Positions 22,403 to 33,815 of a DNA stretch of 64,000 nt are shown here, piece by piece. The notes under the pieces were generated by a model that saw only the letters and a list, made by a program, of their open reading frames with translations, had not been told where the DNA came from and did no database searches. The stretch spans positions 62,001 to 126,000 of the forward strand of contig NZ_LMEW01000033.1 in NCBI RefSeq assembly GCF_001426525.1, given 5' to 3'. This DNA comes from Massilia sp. Root133 (GTDB lineage Bacteria > Pseudomonadota > Gammaproteobacteria > Burkholderiales > Burkholderiaceae_D). The translations under genes and the position numbers were made by a program. Each line of letters opens with the position of its first letter. The stretch's first letter is position 1.

Positions 22403-24337
22403 ATGCTATTTCCGACTGAATTCGACGTGATCGTCGTTGGCGGCGGCCATGCCGGCACCGAAGCGGCGCTCGCGTCTGCGCGCATGGGCCAGAAGACCCT
22501 GTTGCTCACTCATAACATCGAAACCCTGGGCGCGATGTCTTGCAACCCGTCCATCGGCGGCATCGGCAAGGGCCACCTCGTCAAGGAAGTGGACGCCATG
22601 GGCGGCGCGATGGCCATCGCCACCGACGAAGCCGGTATCCAGTTCCGTATCCTGAACTCCTCGAAGGGCCCGGCCGTGCGTGCCACGCGTGCCCAGGCCG
22701 ACCGCATGCTGTACAAGCAGGCGATCCGCTCGCGCCTGGAAAACCAGCCGAATTTGTGGCTGTTCCAGCAGGCCGTCGACGACCTGATGGTCGAAGGCGA
22801 CCGCGTCGTCGGCGCCGTCACGCAGATTGGCTTGCGCTTCCGTGCGCGCGCCGTCGTGCTGACGGCGGGTACTTTCCTCGACGGTAAGATCCACGTCGGT
22901 TTGCAGAATTACTCGGCCGGCCGTGCGGGCGATCCGCCTGCCGTGTCGCTGTCGTCGCGCCTGAAGGAATTGAAGCTGCCGCAGGGCCGCCTGAAAACGG
23001 GCACGCCGCCGCGCATCGATGGCCGCAGCATCGACTTCTCCGTGATGACGGAACAGCCGGGCGACCTCGATCCGGTCCCCGTGTTTTCGTACATGGGGAA
23101 TGCCGCGATGCACCCCAAGCAGCTGCCGTGCTGGGTCACGCACACGAATGCGCAGACGCACGACATCATCCGTAACGGTCTCGACCGCAGCCCGATGTAC
23201 ACGGGCGTGATCGAGGGCGTCGGCCCACGCTATTGCCCGTCGATCGAAGACAAGATCCACCGCTTCGCGGCCAAGGAATCGCACCAGATCTTCCTCGAGC
23301 CGGAAGGTCTCACCACGAACGAGTTCTATCCGAACGGTATCTCGACGAGCCTCCCGTTCGACGTGCAGTTGGCCCTGGTGCGTTCGATGCGCGGCCTGGA
23401 AAACGCGTTCATCCTGCGTCCCGGCTATGCGATCGAATACGATTATTTCGACCCGCGTGGCCTGAAGGCGTCGCTGGAGACGAAGGCCGTCCAGGGCCTG
23501 TTCTTCGCCGGCCAGATCAACGGCACCACCGGCTACGAAGAAGCGGCGGCCCAAGGCATGCTGGCCGGTATCAATGCGGCGCTGCAGACACAAGGCCGTG
23601 ACGCTTGGACCCCGTCCCGCTCGGAAGCCTATCTCGGCGTGCTCGTCGACGACCTCACGACGCAGGGCGTCGCGGAGCCTTACCGCATGTTCACGAGCCG
23701 CGCGGAATACCGTCTGTCGCTGCGCGAAGACAATGCGGACATGCGCCTGACGGAGATCGGCCGCAAACTGGGCGTCGTCGGCGATGCGCAGTGGGAAGCG
23801 TTCGAGCGCAAACGCGAAGCCGTCGCACGCGAACTGGAACGCCTGCGCGCGACCTGGGTGAATCCGCGCACCCTTGCCGCGGCCGAGTCCGAACGCGTGA
23901 TCGGCCAAGCGATCGAGCGCGAATACAACCTGGCGGACCTGTTGCGCCGCCCGGGTGTCGAGTACGACAAGCTGGTCACGCTGCAGGGCGTCGACGGCCA
24001 GGCGTTGGGCGGCCCAGGCGTGGCGGATCCGGCCGTGAAGGAGCAGGTCGAGATCCAGCTGAAGTATTCGGGCTATATCGACCGCCAGGCACGCGAAGTC
24101 GAACGCCACGATCACTATGAAAATCTGAAATTGCCCGAGAACCTGAACTATCTCGAGATCGCGGCGTTGTCGATCGAAGTGCGCCAGAAGCTGGATAAAC
24201 AGCGTCCGGAGACGCTGGGGCAGGCCTCGCGCATTTCTGGTGTGACGCCGGCGGCAATTTCGTTGCTGCTGGTGCACCTGAAAAAACGCGGCGCCAAAGG
24301 CTTTACCAGTGCCCCGAGCGAGGAATCGGCCGCATGA
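22403..24337 (+). CDS. mnmG: tRNA uridine-34 5-carboxymethylaminomethyl modification enzyme MnmG (GidA)
   Basis: A 644-residue FAD- and NADH-dependent enzyme that, with MnmE, installs the cmnm5 group on the wobble uridine of certain tRNAs. FAD binding is at VIVVGGGHAGTEAALAS (residues 9-25). Conserved family sequences include CNPSIGGIGKGHLVKEVDA, GTFLDGKIHVG, RLKTGTPPRIDGRSID and INGTTGYEEAAAQG. The C-terminal MnmE-interacting domain follows after about residue 560. The start adopted omits an 18-residue extension because MLFPTEFDVI matches the family. It is translationally coupled to rsmG (ATGA overlap) and precedes parAB, an arrangement common near bacterial origins. Confidence 0.97.
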   Translation: MLFPTEFDVIVVGGGHAGTEAALASARMGQKTLLLTHNIETLGAMSCNPSIGGIGKGHLVKEVDAMGGAMAIATDEAGIQFRILNSSKGPAVRATRAQADRMLYKQAIRSRLENQPNLWLFQQAVDDLMVEGDRVVGAVTQIGLRFRARAVVLTAGTFLDGKIHVGLQNYSAGRAGDPPAVSLSSRLKELKLPQGRLKTGTPPRIDGRSIDFSVMTEQPGDLDPVPVFSYMGNAAMHPKQLPCWVTHTNAQTHDIIRNGLDRSPMYTGVIEGVGPRYCPSIEDKIHRFAAKESHQIFLEPEGLTTNEFYPNGISTSLPFDVQLALVRSMRGLENAFILRPGYAIEYDYFDPRGLKASLETKAVQGLFFAGQINGTTGYEEAAAQGMLAGINAALQTQGRDAWTPSRSEAYLGVLVDDLTTQGVAEPYRMFTSRAEYRLSLREDNADMRLTEIGRKLGVVGDAQWEAFERKREAVARELERLRATWVNPRTLAAAESERVIGQAIEREYNLADLLRRPGVEYDKLVTLQGVDGQALGGPGVADPAVKEQVEIQLKYSGYIDRQAREVERHDHYENLKLPENLNYLEIAALSIEVRQKLDKQRPETLGQASRISGVTPAAISLLLVHLKKRGAKGFTSAPSEESAA

Positions 24338-24981
24338 AGAATTTCGATCGAGCGGCCTTGTCCGCCGTGCTGGGCGAGGGCATCGCCGCGATGCGTCTCG
24401 ACGTGAGTCCGGCCCAGCAGGACAAGCTGATGAATTACCTGGCCCTGATGTTCAAGTGGAACGCCGTCTATAACCTGACGTCGCTGCGCGACCCGATGCA
24501 GATGGTCACGCACCATCTGCTGGATTCGCTGGCCGCCGTGCCGGCCTTCGCGGCCGCGCGGAACGTGCTGGACGTGGGTTCCGGCGGCGGTCTGCCGGGC
24601 ATCGTGCTGGCAATCGTACGGCCAGACATGAAAGTGTCGATGATCGACACGGTCCACAAAAAAACGGCGTTTCTTACGCAGGTGAAGGCGGAACTGGGCC
24701 TGGCCAACGTCACGGTGTACACGGCACGAGTGGAGCAACTGCAGGTGAGCGACAAGTTCGACGTCATCACCTCGCGTGCCTTTGCCGACCTGTCGGATTT
24801 CGTCAACTGGTCTTCGCACCTGCTGGCAGACGGCGGACGCTATATCGCCCTGAAAGGGGTGGCCCCGAAAGACGAACAGGAACGGTTACCGGCAGAGTGG
24901 AAGGTCGACAAGGTGGAACCGCTGGACGTACCGAGACTGGGCGCCGAGCGCCACCTGGTATTCATCGAACGTTCCACGTGA
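24334..24981 (+). CDS. rsmG: 16S rRNA (guanine-527-N7)-methyltransferase RsmG (GidB)
   Basis: A 215-residue SAM-dependent methyltransferase that modifies G527 in the 530 loop of 16S rRNA; its loss gives low-level streptomycin resistance in other bacteria. The family sequence KWNAVYNLTSLRDPMQMVTHHLLDSLA is split across residues 34-60. The SAM-binding motif is VLDVGSGGGLPGIVLAI near 73-89. The conserved VITSRAFADLSDFV follows. Its start overlaps the mnmG stop by four bases. Its own last codons (Arg-Ser-Thr-stop) lie inside parS site 3, a neat overlap of coding sequence and centromere. Confidence 0.97.
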   Translation: MKNFDRAALSAVLGEGIAAMRLDVSPAQQDKLMNYLALMFKWNAVYNLTSLRDPMQMVTHHLLDSLAAVPAFAAARNVLDVGSGGGLPGIVLAIVRPDMKVSMIDTVHKKTAFLTQVKAELGLANVTVYTARVEQLQVSDKFDVITSRAFADLSDFVNWSSHLLADGGRYIALKGVAPKDEQERLPAEWKVDKVEPLDVPRLGAERHLVFIERST

Positions 24982-24985
24982 AACA
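24970..24985. other. parS centromere site 3, overlapping the rsmG stop
   Basis: CGTTCCACGTGAAACA keeps the central GTTNCACGTGAAAC core and differs from the consensus at two positions. It overlaps the last four codons of rsmG and lies 125 bases upstream of parA. Confidence 0.82.
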
Positions 24986-25018
24986 ATCGCGCGAACATTA
25001 CCGTCCCGGCACAAGAAT

Positions 25019-25076
25019 ATAAACTGTATAAACAGTTTATACCGTTATTACCATATAAATCGTATAAACCGTTTTA
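25019..25076. promoter_or_regulatory. AT-rich parAB leader with perfect palindrome
   Basis: The 128 bases between rsmG and parA are strikingly AT-rich. A perfect dyad, ATAAACTG (25019-25026) with CAGTTTAT (25033-25040), has a six-base centre. The word GTATAAAC recurs at 25025 and again about 37 bases later. It could be the parAB promoter and an autoregulatory site; no factor is identified. Confidence 0.5.
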
Positions 25077-25109
25077 ATGGTATTAACCGTATGACAGCTA
25101 AAGGCATAC

Positions 25110-25880
25110 ATGGCGAAAATTTTTTGCGTAGCAAACCAGAAGGGCGGGGTCGGCAAGACCACCACCAGCGTGAACCTGTCCGCCGGTCTCGCCAGGCTGA
25201 ACCAGCGCGTGCTGCTGGTCGACCTCGACCCGCAGGGCAATGCCACCATGGGCGCGGGCATCAACAAGGCGGGGCTGACCTCGTCCATCTATGAGGTGCT
25301 GCTGGGCGAGGCCGACGTGGCCACGGCGCGCCTGCGCAGCGAAGCAGGGCGCTTCGACGTCTTGCCAGCCAACCGCGAACTGGCCGGTGCCGAAGTGGAG
25401 ATGGTCGAACTGGAAAACCGCGAGCGCCGCCTGAAGGAAGCGCTGGCCAAGGTCGACGCCGACTACGACTTCATCCTGATCGACTGCCCGCCCGCGCTGT
25501 CGATGCTGACCCTGAACGGCCTCGTGTGCGCGCACGGCGTCATCATCCCGATGCAGTGCGAGTATTACGCGCTCGAAGGCCTGTCCGATCTCGTGAACAC
25601 GATCAAGAAGGTGCATGCGAACCTGAACCATGATCTGCGCATCATCGGCCTGTTGCGTGTGATGTTCGATCCGCGCATGACCCTGTCGCAGCAGGTGTCG
25701 GCCCAGCTCGAGCAGCATTTCGGCGACAAGGTGTTCAAGACGATCATCCCGCGCAACGTGCGCCTGGCGGAAGCGCCGTCGTACGGCATCCCGGGCGTCA
25801 CGTTCGATCCGTCCTCGAAAGGCGCGCAGGCCTACATCGCCTTCGGTGCCGAGATGGTCGAGCGCATCAAGACTATGTAA
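25110..25880 (+). CDS. parA: chromosome-partitioning ATPase ParA (Soj)
   Basis: A 256-residue Walker-type ATPase that binds nucleoid DNA and segregates ParB-parS complexes. The deviant Walker A motif is KGGVGKTTTSVN, starting at residue 11 with the signature Lys at 11 and the P-loop Lys at 16. The A' region is VLLVDLDPQGNATMG, and the Walker B-like region is DFILIDCPPALSMLTLNGL. The protein lacks an N-terminal helix-turn-helix, so it is a type Ib/chromosomal ParA. Together with the parB gene 18 bases downstream and three nearby parS sites it forms a complete ParABS system. Confidence 0.97.
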   Translation: MAKIFCVANQKGGVGKTTTSVNLSAGLARLNQRVLLVDLDPQGNATMGAGINKAGLTSSIYEVLLGEADVATARLRSEAGRFDVLPANRELAGAEVEMVELENRERRLKEALAKVDADYDFILIDCPPALSMLTLNGLVCAHGVIIPMQCEYYALEGLSDLVNTIKKVHANLNHDLRIIGLLRVMFDPRMTLSQQVSAQLEQHFGDKVFKTIIPRNVRLAEAPSYGIPGVTFDPSSKGAQAYIAFGAEMVERIKTM

Positions 25881-25898
25881 CCAGAACTTATCAACGTC

Positions 25899-26783
25899 AT
25901 GGCAACCAAAAAACTCAAAGGACTCGGCCGCGGTCTTGACGCGCTGCTGGGTGGAGACGCTCCCGAGACGCCGGCCGCGCCAAGCGGCGCGCCGTCCCTG
26001 CTGCCGGTCGGGCAGATCCAGGCCGGCAAATACCAGCCGCGCACGCGCATGGACGACGGTTCGCTGGCCGAGCTGGCCGCGTCGATCAAATCCCAGGGCA
26101 TCATGCAGCCGGTGCTCGTGCGGCCCGTCGAGGTGTCGCCGTCCGGCGCGCGCTACGAGATCATCGCCGGCGAACGCCGCTTCCGCGCGGCCCAGTTGGC
26201 GGGACTGGACGAGATCCCCGTCCTCGTGCGCGACGTGGACGACCAGAACGCCGCCGCGATGGCGCTGATCGAGAACATCCAGCGCGAAGACCTGAACCCG
26301 CTGGAAGAAGCGCAGGGCATCGCGCGCCTGATCTCCGAATTCAGTTTTACCCACGAGCAGGCGGCGCACGCCGTCGGCCGCTCGCGCAGCGCCGTGTCGA
26401 ACCTGCTGCGTCTCGTGAATCTGGCGCAACCGGTGCAGACGATGCTGATGGCGGGCGACATCGACATGGGGCATGCACGCGCGCTGCTGGCCGTCGACGC
26501 GGCCAGCCAGATCGCGCTGGCGAACCAGGTGATCGCCAAGCGCATGTCGGTGCGCGAGACGGAAAAGCTGGTCGCGCGCGCGCTGGAAGAGCAGAACGCA
26601 CCGCCGGTCGCTGCGCGCCAGAAGGAAAAATCGGGCGACATCGTGCGCCTCGAGGAAGAACTGTCGGACCGCCTGGCGACGCCCGTCGTGTTCAAGATGG
26701 GGCCGAAGGGCAAGGGACAGATGATCATCGACTTCGCCGACCTCGACGTCCTCGACACCGTGCTCGCGCGCCTGCGCGCTTGA
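25899..26783 (+). CDS. parB: chromosome-partitioning protein ParB (Spo0J)
   Basis: A 294-residue parS-binding CTP-dependent clamp. The N-terminus MATKKLKGLGRGLDALLGG is the conserved ParA-stimulating segment. The CTP-binding/ParB-fold region contains QPRTRMDDGSLAELAASIKSQG and the GERRFRAAQLAG motif near residue 88. The helix-turn-helix lies around FTHEQAAHAVGRSRSAVSNL (about 148-168). The C-terminal dimerisation segment ends in FADLDVLDTVLARLR. It is in an operon with parA and is followed by a strong terminator, so parAB is separated transcriptionally from the atp operon. Confidence 0.97.
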   Translation: MATKKLKGLGRGLDALLGGDAPETPAAPSGAPSLLPVGQIQAGKYQPRTRMDDGSLAELAASIKSQGIMQPVLVRPVEVSPSGARYEIIAGERRFRAAQLAGLDEIPVLVRDVDDQNAAAMALIENIQREDLNPLEEAQGIARLISEFSFTHEQAAHAVGRSRSAVSNLLRLVNLAQPVQTMLMAGDIDMGHARALLAVDAASQIALANQVIAKRMSVRETEKLVARALEEQNAPPVAARQKEKSGDIVRLEEELSDRLATPVVFKMGPKGKGQMIIDFADLDVLDTVLARLRA

Positions 26784-26801
26784 GCCGCGACGTTGTCACC
26801 G

Positions 26802-26831
26802 ATGCCGGGCACGCGCCCGGCATTTTTTTTA
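26802..26831 (+). terminator. rho-independent terminator after parAB
   Basis: ATGCCGGGC and GCCCGGCAT form the stem around ACGC. Eight T residues follow. It begins about 19 bases after the parB stop. Confidence 0.9.
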
Positions 26832-27097
26832 TCCACAACGGATGCACCACGGCGACGCGCCACGCACTCCCAGCGCACAGCGTCCTCACTGCCGCGGTGC
26901 AAATCGAGCAGGGCGGTGAGCATGCCCCTGGTCACGCTACCAGGCTGCGCCGGCCGGTATATGCATGGCCGAAACTATCGGTTTACCCGGCTCGGCAGTC
27001 GCAAATACACAACATTTCGTAGGAAATTTAACAGTTTCCAGGTAATTTATTTTGTCGTTTTTACACCCGATATAAGCGAGCGCGCGGAGCGAAGAGT

Positions 27098-27127
27098 TTG
27101 ACTATGGCTCCGATAACACCTTATAAT
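27098..27127 (+). promoter_or_regulatory. sigma-70 promoter of the atp operon
   Basis: TTGACT (27098-27103), an 18-base spacer and a perfect TATAAT (27122-27127) lie 70 bases upstream of the chosen atpI ATG. Transcription would start near 27134. This rules out the ATG at 27104, inside the promoter, as the atpI start on this transcript. Confidence 0.7.
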
Positions 27128-27196
27128 CCCGCTGATTCATGTAATTACCATACCGTTACACGGTTCCACTACGGCTGGCGCGAAAAGAACAGAAAA

Positions 27197-27541
27197 ATGC
27201 TGCGCTTGGTCTCCCTGCAAATCCTGGCAACACTTGTGGCCGGCGTGATCGCCGGACTGCTTGGGGGGTGGGCTGCGATGTTTTCGGCGGTACTTGGCGG
27301 GATGTGTTGTGTCGTGCCCAATGGCATCATGGCGTTTCGCCTGTTCGCCAGTTCACAAAAAATGGGCGGTCCAAACCCTGCCACATTTTTCATCTGGGAA
27401 TTTGTAAAGATTGCTTTAACGCTCGCGCTGCTGTACGCAACGGCGCGGCTGTACCACGGCCTGAACTGGCTGGCCCTGCTGGGCGGGTTCATCGTGGCGC
27501 TAAAAAGTTACATCATTTTATTATTTGGGCATAAACAATGA
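27197..27541 (+). CDS. atpI: ATP synthase subunit I
   Basis: A 114-residue membrane protein with four hydrophobic segments (LQILATLVAGVIAGLLGGWA, AVLGGMCCVVPNGIMAFRLF, FIWEFVKIALTLALLYATA and LNWLALLGGFIVALKSYIIL). AtpI is thought to help assemble the c-ring and is the usual first gene of proteobacterial atp operons. A longer frame opens at 27098, but a strong promoter covers that region, so MLRLVSLQ is taken as the start. Its stop overlaps the atpB ATG (ATGA), implying coupling. Confidence 0.85.
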   Translation: MLRLVSLQILATLVAGVIAGLLGGWAAMFSAVLGGMCCVVPNGIMAFRLFASSQKMGGPNPATFFIWEFVKIALTLALLYATARLYHGLNWLALLGGFIVALKSYIILLFGHKQ

Positions 27542-28374
27542 CGAACACGGTAGAAACCGCGGCGGAGCATGCGCCAACCGCAAGTGAATATATCCAGCAC
27601 CACCTCCACCACCTGACCGCAGGTCACCAGAGCTTCGTCGTCGATTTCCACGTCTGGAATATCGATACCATTTTCTGGTCGATCTTTGCCGGCGTGGTCG
27701 GCTGCCTGATCATGTGGCTGGCCGCGCGCAACGCGACCGCGGGTGTGCCGGGCCGTTTCCAGGCCTTCGTCGAAATGATCGTCGAGATGGTCGAAGACCA
27801 GTCGAAATCCATCATCCACGGTGACCGCAGCTTCATCGCACCGCTGGCCCTGACCGTGTTCGTCTGGGTTGCCCTGATGAACTCGCTGGACTTCCTCCCG
27901 GTCGACCTGTTCTCGACCCTGTTCCGCGTCCTCGGCGTCGAGCACCTGTTCCCGACCCACCGCGTCGTCCCGACCGCCGACCTGAACGGCACCATGGGCA
28001 TCGCGCTGGGCGTGCTGGCCGTGGTCCTGTACTACAACCTGAAAGTCAAAGGCGTCGGTGGCTGGGTGCATGAGCTGTTCGCTGCACCGTTCGGCATCTA
28101 CATGGCTCCGTTCAACCTGCTGTTGAACATCATCGAATATGCAGCCCGTACCGTGTCGCTCGCGATGCGACTGTTCGGCAACATGTATGCCGGCGAGCTG
28201 TTGTTCCTGTTGATCGCCCTGTTGGGCTCCATGGCAACCGCGTTCGGCTTCGTCGGTCACGTGATTGCAGGTTCGGTCTGGGCGATCTTCCACATCCTGA
28301 TCGTTGTCCTGCAGGCATTCATTTTCATGATGCTGACGCTGGTCTACATCGGTCAGGCCCACGAGAGCCACTGA
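27538..28374 (+). CDS. atpB: F0F1 ATP synthase subunit a
   Basis: A 278-residue membrane subunit forming the proton half-channels against the c-ring. The conserved C-terminal helices contain the essential Arg in TVSLAMRLFGNMYAGELL. Near the C-terminus is HILIVVLQAFIFMMLTLVYI. The N-terminal region EYIQHHLHHLTAG matches betaproteobacterial subunit a. It follows atpI with a four-base overlap and is separated from atpE by 87 bases carrying a U-rich leader. Confidence 0.97.
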   Translation: MTNTVETAAEHAPTASEYIQHHLHHLTAGHQSFVVDFHVWNIDTIFWSIFAGVVGCLIMWLAARNATAGVPGRFQAFVEMIVEMVEDQSKSIIHGDRSFIAPLALTVFVWVALMNSLDFLPVDLFSTLFRVLGVEHLFPTHRVVPTADLNGTMGIALGVLAVVLYYNLKVKGVGGWVHELFAAPFGIYMAPFNLLLNIIEYAARTVSLAMRLFGNMYAGELLFLLIALLGSMATAFGFVGHVIAGSVWAIFHILIVVLQAFIFMMLTLVYIGQAHESH

Positions 28375-28420
28375 CAGACGCGATCGCAAGAACGAACAAG
28401 ATAGTGGTAGTAAAGAAGTT

Positions 28421-28461
28421 GTAAATTTTTAATTTTTTAACATACTTTTGGAGTAAATCTA
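28421..28461 (+). promoter_or_regulatory. U-rich translational leader and strong RBS of atpE
   Basis: The sequence before atpE is T-rich (28421-28447). It then gives TTTTGGAG with GGAG eight bases before the ATG. The E. coli atpE gene has a comparable U-rich enhancer that raises c-subunit synthesis to the roughly tenfold stoichiometry needed; the same role is inferred here. Confidence 0.5.
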
Positions 28462-28704
28462 ATGACTGACTATTCTTACGTTGCGCTGGCTTGCGGTCTG
28501 ATCATCGGCCTGGGTGCAATCGGTGCCTGTATCGGTATCGCTCTGATGGGCGGCAAATACCTGGAAGCTTCGGCACGTCAGCCTGAACTGATGAACACCC
28601 TGCAGACCAAGATGTTCCTGCTGGCTGGCCTGATCGACGCGGCATTCCTGATCGGCGTCGGTATCGCCATGCTGTTCGCTTTCGCAAATCCGTTCCACGC
28701 CTAA
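28462..28704 (+). CDS. atpE: F0F1 ATP synthase subunit c
   Basis: An 80-residue proteolipid hairpin that forms the rotary ring. Helix 1 is VALACGLIIGLGAIGACIGI with the glycine-rich packing motif. The polar loop is EASARQPELMNTLQTK. Helix 2 carries the proton-binding carboxylate Asp59 in AGLIDAAFLIGVG. The absence of the Na+-type Gln/Glu/Ser-Thr ligand set indicates proton coupling. A strong Shine-Dalgarno and a U-rich leader precede it. Confidence 0.98.
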   Translation: MTDYSYVALACGLIIGLGAIGACIGIALMGGKYLEASARQPELMNTLQTKMFLLAGLIDAAFLIGVGIAMLFAFANPFHA

Positions 28705-28777
28705 TCGAATCATTATTCGGTTCTGAACAGCCGAACCCCCCAGGTTCGGCATCCGTTTTTGTGAGAAGGAATACACC

Positions 28778-29248
28778 GTGAACTTGAATGCAACTTTGTT
28801 TGCCCAGTTCGTGGTCTTCTTCATCCTGGTTGTTTTCACGATGAAATTCGTGTGGCCGCCGCTGATGAAAGCGCTCGACGAGCGCGCCGAGAGGATCGCG
28901 AATGGTCTGGCAGCCGCCGACCGTGGCAAGGCTGAAATGGCCGCCGCAGAAAAGCGCATTGCCGCCGAACTGGCTGCAACGCGTGACGAAAGCACCAAGC
29001 GTATCGCCGACGCCGAAAAGCGCGCCGCAGCGATCATCGAAGAAGCCAAGCAGCAGGCATCCGTCGAAGCCGCACGCATCATCGAAGGTGCCAAGGCCGA
29101 CGCGGAACAGCAGATCACCCGCGCGCGCGAAGAACTGCGTGGCCAGGTGGCCACCCTTGCCGTCGCCGGTGCCGAGCAGATCCTGAAGCGCGAAGTCAAT
29201 GCAGCGGCCCACGCCGACCTGCTGAACCGCCTGTCGACCGAGCTCTGA
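28778..29248 (+). CDS. atpF: F0F1 ATP synthase subunit b
   Basis: A 156-residue peripheral-stalk subunit. A single N-terminal membrane helix (FAQFVVFFILVVFTMKFVW) is followed by the conserved PPLMKALDERAERIANGLAA. A long Ala/Glu/Lys-rich coiled coil extends to the C-terminus, which ends in LLNRLSTEL. It dimerises to connect subunit a with the F1 head through the delta subunit. AGAAGGAATACACC precedes the start (GTG at 28778, rendered Met). atpH starts two bases after its stop. Confidence 0.97.
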   Translation: MNLNATLFAQFVVFFILVVFTMKFVWPPLMKALDERAERIANGLAAADRGKAEMAAAEKRIAAELAATRDESTKRIADAEKRAAAIIEEAKQQASVEAARIIEGAKADAEQQITRAREELRGQVATLAVAGAEQILKREVNAAAHADLLNRLSTEL

Positions 29249-29250
29249 TC

Positions 29251-29784
29251 ATGGCTGAACTCGCAACCGTCGCCCGCCCTTACGCCGAAGCACTGTTCCG
29301 CGTCGCCCAGCAGGGCGACCTGGCCGCCTGGTCGGCCACCGTCGCGGAACTGGCGCAGATCGGTGCCAATCCGGATGTGCAGGCATTTGCTGCCAATCCG
29401 AACGTCAAGCAAGCACAGCTGGCCGATACGATTGCGTCCCTGGTCAAGTCGCCGCTGAATGCTGAAGCGAAGAACTTTATCGTGATGCTGGCCGAGAACG
29501 GCCGCGTTGCCCTGCTGCCGGAAATCGGTGCCCAGTTTGCTGTGCTCAAGAATGCACAGGAAGGCGCCGCCGACGCGACGATTCACAGCGCGTTTGAACT
29601 TTCGGCCGACCAGCTCACCCAGCTGGTTGCCACGCTGGAAAAGAAATTTGGCCGCAAGCTGAACCCCACGGTCGTGGTCGATCCGTCGCTGATCGGTGGC
29701 GTGCGCGTGGTCGTCGGCGATGAAGTGCTCGATACCTCGGTCCGCGCGAAGCTGCAGCAGATGCACAACGCGCTGGTCGCCTGA
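29251..29784 (+). CDS. atpH: F0F1 ATP synthase subunit delta
   Basis: A 177-residue OSCP/delta subunit that caps the alpha-beta hexamer and binds the b-dimer. The N-terminal helical domain starts with TVARPYAEALFRVAQ. The conserved C-terminal signature is LIGGVRVVVGDEVLDTSVRAKL. It is two bases downstream of atpF, and its own stop is 67 bases before atpA, which carries a separate ribosome-binding site. Confidence 0.97.
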   Translation: MAELATVARPYAEALFRVAQQGDLAAWSATVAELAQIGANPDVQAFAANPNVKQAQLADTIASLVKSPLNAEAKNFIVMLAENGRVALLPEIGAQFAVLKNAQEGAADATIHSAFELSADQLTQLVATLEKKFGRKLNPTVVVDPSLIGGVRVVVGDEVLDTSVRAKLQQMHNALVA

Positions 29785-29851
29785 GAAGTCGCACCATCTC
29801 CGCGTCCAGGACTTGCCCTACGCATCAAGAAACTATTAGGAGTTAGCACTC

Positions 29852-31387
<1,536 letters not shown>

Positions 31388-31451
31388 GACCGGCTTATTG
31401 ATGGATCTCGGGACGGGGAGCGATCCCCGTCCACTTAAGGAGTAAGGGCTC

Positions 31452-32333
31452 ATGGCAGCAGGCAAAGAGATACGAGGCAAGATCAAGAGCGTAGAAAATA
31501 CGAAGAAGATCACCAAGGCGATGGAAATGGTCGCCGCGTCCAAGATGCGCAAGGCGCAGGACCGGATGCGCGCCGCCCGTCCCTACAGCGAGAAGGTCCG
31601 TAACATCACGGCCAACCTCGCCACTGCGAACCCGGAGTACACCCACGCGTTCATGGCGCAAGCCAAGGACGTCGAGGCGAAAGCCGTCGGCTTCATCGTC
31701 GTCACGACCGACAAGGGTCTGTGCGGCGGCATGAACACCAACGTGCTGCGCCAGGTGACGCAGAAGTCCCGCGAGCTGGAAAGCGCGGGCAAACGCATTG
31801 AAGCCGTTGCAATCGGCAATAAAGGTCTGGGTTTCCTGAACCGTGTCGGCGTGAAGGTCGTGTCGAGCGTCACCCAGATCGGCGACACCCCGCACCTGGA
31901 AAAGCTGATCGGCCCGATCAAGGTCATGCTCGACGCTTACCAGGATGGTCAGCTGGACGCGGTGTACCTGTGCTACACCAAGTTCATCAACACCATGCGC
32001 CAGGAACCGGTCATCGAGCAGCTGCTCCCGCTGCCGGCCGGTCACCTGGAAGCGGACAGCGGCGCCCACTCGTGGGACTACATCTACGAGCCGGACGCGC
32101 AAGTCGTGATCGACGAGCTGCTGGTCCGTTACGTGGAAGCGCTGATCTACCAGGCGGTGGCCGAGAACCTGGCGTCCGAGCAATCGGCGCGCATGGTGGC
32201 AATGAAGGCCGCGACCGACAACGCGGGTAACGTCATCGGCGAGCTGAAGCTGGTCTACAACAAGACCCGCCAGGCGGCGATTACCAAAGAACTCTCCGAG
32301 ATCGTGTCGGGCGCAGCTGCGATCAGCAGCTGA
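31452..32333 (+). CDS. atpG: F0F1 ATP synthase subunit gamma
   Basis: A 293-residue central-stalk subunit that rotates within the alpha3-beta3 hexamer. The N-terminal coiled-coil helix carries KEIRGKIKSVENTKKITKAM. The conserved TDKGLCGGMNTNVL follows in the Rossmann-like part. The C-terminal helix has the signature ATDNAGNVIGELKLVYNKTR followed by QAAITKELSEIV. AAGGAGTAAGGGCTC precedes the ATG. Confidence 0.98.
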   Translation: MAAGKEIRGKIKSVENTKKITKAMEMVAASKMRKAQDRMRAARPYSEKVRNITANLATANPEYTHAFMAQAKDVEAKAVGFIVVTTDKGLCGGMNTNVLRQVTQKSRELESAGKRIEAVAIGNKGLGFLNRVGVKVVSSVTQIGDTPHLEKLIGPIKVMLDAYQDGQLDAVYLCYTKFINTMRQEPVIEQLLPLPAGHLEADSGAHSWDYIYEPDAQVVIDELLVRYVEALIYQAVAENLASEQSARMVAMKAATDNAGNVIGELKLVYNKTRQAAITKELSEIVSGAAAISS

Positions 32334-32386
32334 GCGACGTAGCGACCTCACGAAACGACATTAAAACTATATCTGAAGGAACGAAA

Positions 32387-33790
<1,404 letters not shown>

Positions 33791-33815
33791 GAGCTAGCCT
33801 CTTCAAAGGACACTT

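Noticed and set aside
27098..27196. Longer atpI with start at 27098 or 27104
   Set aside because: These codons overlap a strong TTGACT-18-TATAAT promoter, so an atp transcript would begin downstream of them.
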